NCBI GenBank assembly: GCA_016858145.1
Contig: JAEHOE010000001.1
Location: forward strand, 3,410,001-3,474,000
Source: Edaphochlamys debaryana
Taxonomy: Eukaryota > Chlorophyta > Chlorophyceae > Chlamydomonadales
Direction: 5' to 3'
DNA: 64,000 bases
Translations under genes and position numbers: made by a program
Notes under the pieces: generated by a model
Databases searched by the model: none
Told to the model about the DNA's origin: nothing
What the model saw: only the letters and a program-made list of their open reading frames with translations
Shown: piece by piece, positions 56,525-64,000 of the stretch
How positions within the stretch are numbered: position 1 is the first letter of the stretch
Layout: each line of letters opens with the position of its first letter

Positions 56525-59500
56525 TCAGTACCCCCACATGAACTGCCTTCCGGGCGCCTCCGTGTAGTCCAGCAGCAGCCGACTGGCGTCGCCGAAGCTG
56601 GACGAGGCCCCGTCCAGGGCCTCACAGATGCCCGTGAGGCCGTCCTCCAGCCCGCGCGCCGCGGCCTCCGACACAGACAGTGCGTGGAGCTGCACCCCCT
56701 GGCCCGCGGCCCCCAGCCCCGTGTACGCAACGGGTGCCTGGGCTTGCGCCACAAACATGCCGAGCGCGCCGTGGGGCGCCTGGCAGGAAGGCAGGCCCAG
56801 GGCTGGGAACGCCCCCGCGTGCCTGCCGCAGCCCTGCACGCCGCTCCAGATGCGCGAGCGGGGGCGCTGCAGGGCGCCGGAAAGAACCGACAAGCAGCCG
56901 CCAGACGAGGCAGCGCCGGTGAGGCGCCCGAACGTCGAGTCAGCGATGGCGGCCACGGTCACCGGCCGGCCAGGGCCGTCGCGGGCGCGGCCGCCCGCAC
57001 TGCGCAGCGCGCCGGCCGCGCTGTTGCCGTGCGCGCTGCCGCTGCTGGAGGACTGGCGCTTGGAGGGGCCCGCGCTGGCGCTGAGCACCGCGGCGGTGGG
57101 GCCGGCGCGGCGCAGGCGCGCCTCCACGTCGTTGAGCTGGGCCAGCAGGGCGGCCATGCTGGGGCGCAGCCCGGGGTCCAGAGCCAGGCAGGCTCTGCAC
57201 AGGGCCACAAGGGCCGGGTCACAGCACGTGGTCGTGGACAAAGCAGCCAGGGCCCCGCACGGCTCCGTGCCCGCTGCCAGCGCCGCCAGCAGCTGGGCGG
57301 CGTCCGCGCAGCAGGCAAAGGGCGGCCGCGCGGTGAGCAGCTCGTGCAGCAGGCAGCCGAAGGACCAGGCTGCGGGGCGGAGTGGGGCGGGATGGGGCCG
57401 AGTCAGACAGGAGGAACAAGAGCCTGGTCTGGCTCAGCTGCAAAGCATGACGAGCGCCGCAGAAGCAATCTGCATGTTGGTGATAGAGCACGCCCTGGCA
57501 AACGCGCTCACCGTCTGCCGCCTGCATGTCGACGCTCTCTGCGGCCGCTCCGCCCCCCTGGTGGCGCCGGAGCAGCAGCTCGGGGGCCTGGTAGCGGAAC
57601 ATGTCGGGGGGCTGCTGGGCGGGGGGGCAGTGCCGCTCGCCCAGGCCCGCATCCGCCACCTGCGCAGGAGGGGGCGGAGGCAACGCCAGCACCGGCACAG
57701 TTAGCGACATATCCCAAAGCAGCCTCGCATGTCCTACCATGCTGCTCATCCACCTCTCCAACCGCCCAGGCAGTGGGAAGGCCGGCACCCAAACACCACG
57801 CATGTCCGCCACACCACGCGCAAAGCCCAAACGCGCGCCCTGACCCACCTTGGCCGCGAACCCGCGCCTGTCCGTGTGCGCCTCCACCAGCAGCACGTTG
57901 GAGGGGCGCAGGTTGCCGTGCGCGCGGCCCAGCAGGTGCAGGTGCAGCAACCCCAGGGCCACCTCGCGGGCCGTCGAGATGGCCGCGCGCTGGCGGTGCT
58001 TTGCGGGCCATGGGGCGGTGGCCAACACCGCATCGCGGGCGTCCCCCCCCAGGCACAGCTCCGTGACCAGGAGGACCAGGCAGTCGCCGGGGGCGGGGCG
58101 AAGGCGCGCCAGCACCACCTCCGCGGCCCTGGGCCCCACCACGCAGTCCCCCGGCTGGTCCAGAGTCACGTCCTCGAAGGCCGAGCCCAGGATGCTCTCG
58201 ATGCCCAGGCTGGGGCCGTCGGACAGCAGCCCCTGCGCCCCCTGGGACACGCCGCCGGTGGCCGAGGCGATGGCGCCCGCGGGTTCTGCGCGTGGGGGAG
58301 GGTGGGGAAGGGGGCGGAGGTGGCTCGTGGGTGGAGGTGGAGGTCCGCAACCCTCAACTTACCCTTGGGCGGGCTCAGGTGATACACCCCGGCGGCCGCG
58401 TCAGGCAAGGGCCCCCGGAGGCGCGCGTACCTGGCTCGCCCAGCTCCCGAATGGACAGCAGCCGGTCCCCACGCGGCGGCTGGGACAGATTCTTCGAGGG
58501 CATTGCTGCGGCGTCCTCGGCAGCAGCGGCGTCCGCGGCAGTGGCGATGCAGCCGCGGGCCTGCGGTGGGCACAGGGCGTGGGGACCGCCTTCCTTGTCA
58601 GGCGTTGACACAAAGCAGGCCTGCATGGCACACAGCAGGCAGAGCAAAGACTGGCACCCGGCTGGCGTCATGAAAGGCCCATGGGACTCGAGGCCCCCGC
58701 CCCCGAGCCCTGTGCCTGCACGCTGCGGGCTCCCTTTCTCGATCCTACGGACGCTCTCCTCACCAAATACGTCTGAATGAGATACGGATGGGACTGCGCC
58801 AAGGCGACGACGAAGTCGCTCCAGGACCCGCCGCAGTTCTGGGACGGGATGCATACCAACTTCACGCTGACCCGTGCACCCGTCCAGAGACCTGGCCAGG
58901 GACATGAAGGAGTGGTTGGGGTTGAGGCGCAGCAGTGAGGTGAAGGCGGCGAGGGCGCCCACGGCACAGTTGCGTGCGGGGATTATGCAGGGACAGCTGT
59001 CACCAAAGCTGAAACATACAACGCCGGAAACACGCTGTAACTATCACTTGACATCGCCACAGTTCAGGCTGGATTGCGCAAGCTCGCAGCGCGGTAAAAC
59101 GTGGCGAGTGACCATTAGCGCGGTTAGGCTGCTCAAAGCAACCCAGCCAACTCGAGTACCTCCTGGACGTTGCCCTCTACTGAATTGCACCGAGGTCGGG
59201 CTCACCTTTGAAGACCGCACTTGAGCTTCGCGCAAGTTGGGCTGCCGAGCGCGGCTCAATTGCGACGCCCGCTAGCAGCTGCTCCACGTCTTTAACCATG
59301 CGGAGCTGACTAGCGAGGGGCGGCCGCTGCGGACTGCACAGAGGGACCGGCTCCGCGGGGCCACTGCTCGGAAGGAGGCCAGAGTTGCTGCTATCACTGC
59401 TTGCACTCGAATCCAGAGCATCTAAGCAGCTCTCGTCTGCTGTCAGGGAGCGCCGCTGCTGTGTGCCCCAGCGGGCGACTTCGGTGGAGGGCACGCCCGG

Positions 59501-59584
59501 CTCAGCTTTGCCATGATCCTGTCCTTCAGGCGCGCGTGTAGAAGCGCCAAAGCATGAAAGGAGGCGGCTGGCCAGCCGTGCCAT
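56525..59584 (-). CDS. Protein kinase-fold protein, predicted pseudokinase
   Basis: Six exons, 59206-59584, 58764-58891, 58431-58560, 57849-58285, 57512-57659 and 56525-57369, join in frame to 688 aa. Residues 1-110 are Ser/Ala-rich. The kinase domain runs from about 118: SSAVFKGLWTGARVSVKLV gives the beta-3 Lys137 but no Gly-rich loop. SHPYLIQTYL is beta 4-5, and LLVTELCLGGD is the hinge, reached after a long Ala/Pro-rich insert between them. The catalytic loop is HGNLRPSN (335-342), with Asn where HRD has Asp. The magnesium motif is DAG (361-363) instead of DFG. APE (383-385) and AWSFGCLLHELLTARPPF are kept. The HRD Asp is the catalytic base of active kinases, so weak or no phosphotransfer is expected. 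A 230-residue C-terminal tail has no known domain. Confidence 0.88.
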
Positions 59585-62108
59585 CGGGCTGGGAGAGGTG
59601 TAAGTTTGACGGAGGTCCTGGCCTACGCCCCCCGTTTATGCGTGTGGCTGCATTGATTTCCGCATGTTAACCTATTAAGCAATCAAGCAAGAGCCGGGAC
59701 TGCTGCATCGACTACGCCCAACCTCTGTGCACGGCGGTCAAGCATCATCAGTGAGGCGATATTTCGCCCCGTTCTTGTACTTCAGTGCTTGGGTGCATGC
59801 CCTGAGGTGCATTGTATAATGCCACGTTATGCGGCATCAACGCCCTTGGCGCAGAGAGACGCGCCAGCGACCGCATGCGAACGGCGCTCCCACCTAACCC
59901 ACACACCCAAAGCTGAACGCACTGCAGATACCTGAACGCGTGAGATACGTTGCTCTTGACGAGGGGCATCGGGGTGCGAGTCGGGGTGCGAGTCCAGACA
60001 TAGACACGGGACCCGGCGTGTGAGGGACGAGCAAGTGGCGCGAACTGGCGCGAACTTGTACGTGTGGAGAATTCGGCCCCGACCCGCCACCAGAGAGACA
60101 AAGGCAGCCTGGCAGCGGCCACCTCCGCATGCAGCTTGGGGGCCCGATTGTGGTTCACCAACATCCACGCACAAGACGCCTGCCCTTCGCCCTAGGGGGG
60201 CAGACCCGGCCAGCTGCACGTTGCAGAGCCCTGCGCCGGTGGGCACTGGGCAACAGGCAACTGGTTTCCTGGGCTGTGCTCAAGGGCACCGCTCACTAGT
60301 GCGTCCCTCCCTCGCTCTGGAGCGCTTTGCATTCTGCGGCCCCTGCGGGCCCCAGCGACCTGGCTTCTGCGGGCCCCTGTCCTGTGTCTGTGTCCTCGCG
60401 TTGCGCACAGCCGAGTTGCGTTCAGCTGCATCACCCCCGTCGTCGTCATGACTACATACGCTGCATAGCCCCTGCGAACACAGGACCTTACCTCCCTCAG
60501 GGTCGCCAGACACCTCACAGCGCTGGAATGCTGGCTCCGTGTGTCTGCGGCACCCGGCGTCAGCGGCAGAGAGGGGGAAGGGGAACTGGGAGACGGGGTA
60601 CGCGAAAAGCAGGCAAGCAAAGTGCAGACGGCAGCGAGGGGACGCAAACTAGAGACCGCTACCCCAAGCGAGCCTACAGCACGACGCGCAGTGGTGCACA
60701 GCATTCACTCCGGCACCAGTCCGGCTGCCGGCCACTCCTCAGCGACACTAGCCATCCGTGGCACACCGGCGGCCACTGCCAAACTGGCAGCCAATCCCTC
60801 CATTCGCCTTGGAATGCCCACAGCCCAGCCAGGCCGTTCCGTCCTCCCCTCAATGCTCATGCAAGAGTCTCAGACTCCTGGCCTGCCACGTCACACGCAC
60901 CCAGCATCGCCCACGACACATTCACGCGCGTAGCTGCGCAACCCTCATCCCGTGTAACGCCCCACACGCCCCACCAGGCAATTGCACACACCTTGGGGAT
61001 GCGGCCGCCCGCATGGGTGCCCAGCCAGTCCGGTTTCGACATGTATGCCATGTTCCCAGGCCCAGCAGACCCCAACAGATGAAGCTCAACTCTGCGAATG
61101 GTCATAAGTCAGCAGCGGCCTTAACTCACAGCATTGGTACACACGCTCCCGCCGCTAGCAGGTCCGCAGCTGCCTCAATCCACAGCATCGGTACGACCGC
61201 CACGACCGCTAGCATGGCCTGTAACACACGGCTTGCAGGCGCGGAGCTGACGGTCCCTGGAGACAAGACAACCTGCAGCCACAGCAGCATCTGCCGCGTT
61301 GATACTTGTAGTACCGTGACCCCCTGACGCGCCTTCCCCAGCACTCCCACGAGGCATCGAGCCGGGACTGCCAACTGCCAACGAACGTCGTCATAGCAAC
61401 CCCAGCCGCGGGCAAGAGCTTGCAAGTCGTGCCGGTCAAACAGTTAAAGGCAGGCTGGACCTACCTGCACCAGCGTTGCCAACGCGGGCATGCCCCGAAC
61501 CGTTGGCATGGCCGTGGCAACCCCGCGGTGGGCCGAGGCACCCCCAGGCCATCCACATCACGGCGCGGCCCCGCCGGGCAGTGCCGCACTGCATCCACAT
61601 GCCGGGCCTTTCCTGCCGACATAAACCTGGCCCTGACACCGGTACTACGCTGACATTGGACGTTGGGGTGTTCATGATAGCATGCCCACAGACTTATTGT
61701 CCAACTACTGCATCCACCCACACACTCGAAACACGGCACTGCATCCACCGCCATCAAGGCAGCCCTGCCGCCGCCGACAGAACCCCGTGTTGCCCTCGCT
61801 CTGCCGTTCACCCTCAAGCGTTCCGCAAGGCACCGTGTGTTGTACAACATGCAGGCCCCGCGTGCATGTATATGTATGCAGGAAAGGGTTCGCCCTTATC
61901 GTGCTACCCGGTTAATGCCCGAGGCCCATGCGTTATCTACTAGCACAGCCCGTGCCGCAAACGGTCACCCCATGATGTCCGCTGCCCTGCAAGCCTGTTC
62001 ACCTCATCCACGGTTCAGCGCTGCGTGGACAGCCTGGAGAATGGAGAAACTAGCCTAGAGATCTGGGGGAAGCAAGTTCGCCAATCCCCATCGGGTCCTA
62101 TCCCCCCT
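59585..62108. other. 2.5-kb intergenic region with short degenerate repeats
   Basis: It lies upstream of the minus-strand pseudokinase ATG and downstream of the minus-strand cyclase stop. Open frames are His/Ser/Pro/Arg-rich, unspliced and without motifs. It contains a degenerate tandem pair at 61127-61160 and 61181-61214 (CACAGCATyGGTAC ... CCGCTAGCA) and the segment at 60441-60489 that resembles 19528-19577. No gene is supported. Confidence 0.5.
61127..61214. repeat. Degenerate tandem pair, 54-bp period
   Basis: Two 34-nt segments beginning CACAGCAT and ending CCGCTAGCA start 54 bp apart, and the sequence before each is also similar (TCAGCAGCGGCCT versus TCCGCAGCTGCCT). Confidence 0.6.
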
Positions 62109-64000
62109 TCACCTATCGCCCGCACCTCCAAGCGGATGGTCACCGCTGGCGGCGTCGGAGCCGGGGCCCTGCATCAACGCCGCCGCCGCCGCGGCAGCCG
62201 CCGCCGCGGGCGCTCCACCTGCACGCGGTGACGCCGGGCTGCTGCTGCCGAGGCGCAGCCCCGAGGGCACGGCGCCCGTTCGCAGCAGCGACGGCGGCAG
62301 CTGGAGCTGAAGCGTGGGCGTGGTGCGGCCCGTGGGACTGTCCAGGCGCACCCCGGACTGGTGGAGCCCGAGCGAGGGGGAGCCGGGCGCCCGCAGGGAC
62401 GCGGACTCGGAACCGGCGGCGCCGGGTGTGGCGGAGGGCGGTGACGTTGGGGGCCGTGAGTGCGTTGCAGCGCCAGGGACGGCGCCCGCACCCGTACCCG
62501 TGCCTGCAGCAGCGGCAGGGCCGGGGCTCGGCACGCCGCTGCTCTGCGCGGGGGGCAGCTGCGCGAACGCGCCGCTGAGGTTGTGGGCGTTGGCAGCATC
62601 CCCTCCTACAACAGCACCGCCGCCACCAGGCCCCGCGGCCCCGGCGCCACCCGCGCTGCCGCCCGCGCCACCGCTGCCCGCCGCTGCTGCAGCCGCCGCC
62701 GCCAGCCGCTCCGCCGGCTGCAGCTGCACGCGGTACAACAGCCCGCGGCCCGGCTCCACGCGCTCGCCCTTGGTCTTCTTGACGCGGGAGCCCAGCTTGC
62801 GCTCGGCCGTGACGGCGGTGGACACGGACACGATGGGGTGGTTGCCGGCCACGCCCTTGAACCTGAGGAGGGAGGGCGCGGCATGTTCAGGGCATAAGGC
62901 TCGAGCAACGAGCCGCCAGCAGCATGCTGCTGCCTGCAAGGGCTACAGCACGCTTACGGACAGCACCCTGCTGTCTGGGCCCTGTGACTGCGGAGTTGTA
63001 GGGGCGAGCCGAGCCCGCAGAGAGCGCTGCGCGTGGGGTCTGTGGCCCCCTCGCCCCTGCCCCGCGCCGCACCTGTACAGCCCCAGGTCCTCCACCACCA
63101 GCTCGGCCGCCCACAGCCACTTGAACGCGCCCACCCGCCGCCGGATGCACTGCTCCGGCAGCGTGGGCAGGCAGCCGGGGGCGCTCTCCATCATCATGAA
63201 GGAGCCGCGCTGCTTGGCGCGCTCGGGCCTGCGGGGGAGAGGGGCAGCCGACCAACAGCGCAAGAGTGGGCTGCGATAAAAAAAGGTCCGGCTGACAACG
63301 CACCGGCTCCCCAGGGAAAGCATGTCCCAACAACACAGGCCATAGTGGGGGCGAGCAGTCCCGCTCCCGTCAGTGCTTGGGGCGCAGCATCCCCTCTGCC
63401 CTAAGCGTGTGCGCCTGAGCTGAAGTCACAGAACGCGTACCCACCGCTGAGCCGCTGGCAGGCGCCGGCCGATGGGTGCTCCCCCCCCGCTGCCGCGGCG
63501 GGGTCCGGTGACCGCCTCCACGTCGCCCTCGCCCCCCAGCTCCAGGACCTCCTCGAACGGCAGATCTCCCGTGGCGTAGTACGGCGTACGACGACCGCCG
63601 CCAGCGCCATTGTACGATGCCGCCGGCACGTGGTGGGAGGTGTGGCCCGTGTCTCGCTCGACGAAGGCATTACTCATGGTCGACACCAGGCCGCCCTCGT
63701 CGTACGCAATGTCCCACAGCGCCGCAAAAGCCGCAGAGTGCTCCTGACTCATGGCGCTCTCCACGTCGATACTCTGCATCACGGCCTGGTGGCCGCCGCC
63801 GCCGCCGCCGCCGGCCCCGCCGTACGCAGTGTACGACGGGTAGCCGCTCGCCGCGCCGCCTCCCGCCGCCGCGCCGCCGTGCTGCCCCGACGGTTGGGAG
63901 TGCGGCGGCGCTGCCACGTGCGGCTGCATGCGGCGGGATGATGCGCGCCGCGAGGGCGGCTGCATGCCGCTGGTGGCGGCGGAGCCCGCGGCGGCGCTCG
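62109..64000 (-). CDS. C-terminal part of a probable class III nucleotidyl cyclase (truncated by window edge)
   Basis: Three exons are visible: one running in from beyond 64000 to 63445, then 63073-63228 and 62109-62872 (stop). They join in frame. The first is Gly/His-rich, with QAVMQSIDVESAMSQEHSAA and an acidic stretch. The second reads RRRVGAFKWLWAAELVVEDL and continues over the splice into GLYRFKGVAGNHPIVSVSTA. The third goes on with ERVEPGRGLLYRVQLQP. An 'LG.yrlKG...pv.lv.v' segment followed by 'GRGL.Y' is what follows the catalytic domain in many algal adenylyl/guanylyl cyclases. The catalytic metal-binding residues are not in the window, so the assignment rests on this C-terminal pattern only. 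The last 200 residues are Ala/Pro/Ser-rich and disordered. Confidence 0.55.

Noticed and set aside
60327..61082. 251-aa plus-strand ORF
   Set aside because: Its composition (His, Ser, Arg, Pro) is unlike any real exon in the window, and it has no motif or splice consensus. It lies in degenerate repeat sequence.

Overview
The window is nuclear DNA of a green alga, most likely a core chlorophyte. It is very GC-rich. Genes are split by many short GT-AG introns, exons are rich in Ala, Gly and Pro runs, and the gene set fits: an OPR-like organelle RNA factor, a plastid-type zinc-finger/TIGR02450 protein, a eukaryotic SppA, and an algal-type nucleotidyl cyclase C-terminus. I see no operons, rRNA, tRNA, CRISPR arrays or intact transposons. 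Exon models were built by hand from splice consensus. For nine genes the exons close into one open frame with matching phases, which is strong internal support.

Layout. 0.56-12.5 kb (-): a giant (about 3,120 aa) helical-repeat, OPR-like protein in 17 exons; its 5' end is unresolved. 13.6-15.2 kb (+): a protein with the Trp-rich TIGR02450 domain flanked by two halves of a DnaJ-type CxxCxGxG zinc finger. 15.9-16.7 kb (+): a small AT-hook protein with an organelle-like presequence. 17.3-18.9 kb (-): a PRA1-family membrane protein with a 23-nt microexon. 19.8-25.1 kb (-): SppA/protease IV, 16 exons, with a GGGGA minisatellite in one intron. 25.9-38.1 kb (+): a non-canonical poly(A)/poly(U) polymerase whose last exon is 9.4 kb and encodes a 3,135-residue low-complexity tail ending near a PAM2 motif. 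39.5-41.1 kb (+): eIF3g. 41.9-49.6 kb (+): a WAC/DDT/WHIM chromatin-remodeller subunit, 21 exons. 51.1-53.7 kb (+): a DFR/CCR-like short-chain dehydrogenase. 54.0-54.5 kb: a near-identical truncated copy of the promoter and first exon of the WAC gene. 55.6 kb (-): a NUMOD3-repeat segment. 56.5-59.6 kb (-): a predicted pseudokinase. 62.1-64.0 kb (-): the C-terminal part of a probable class III nucleotidyl cyclase, cut by the window edge.

The genes are unrelated housekeeping and regulatory functions and do not form a pathway, although the polymerase with PAM2 and its neighbour eIF3g both act on mRNA. The most notable items are the polymerase with its giant PAM2-bearing tail, the recent duplication of the WAC first exon, the split zinc finger around the TIGR02450 domain, and a perfect 42-bp palindrome in an intron.
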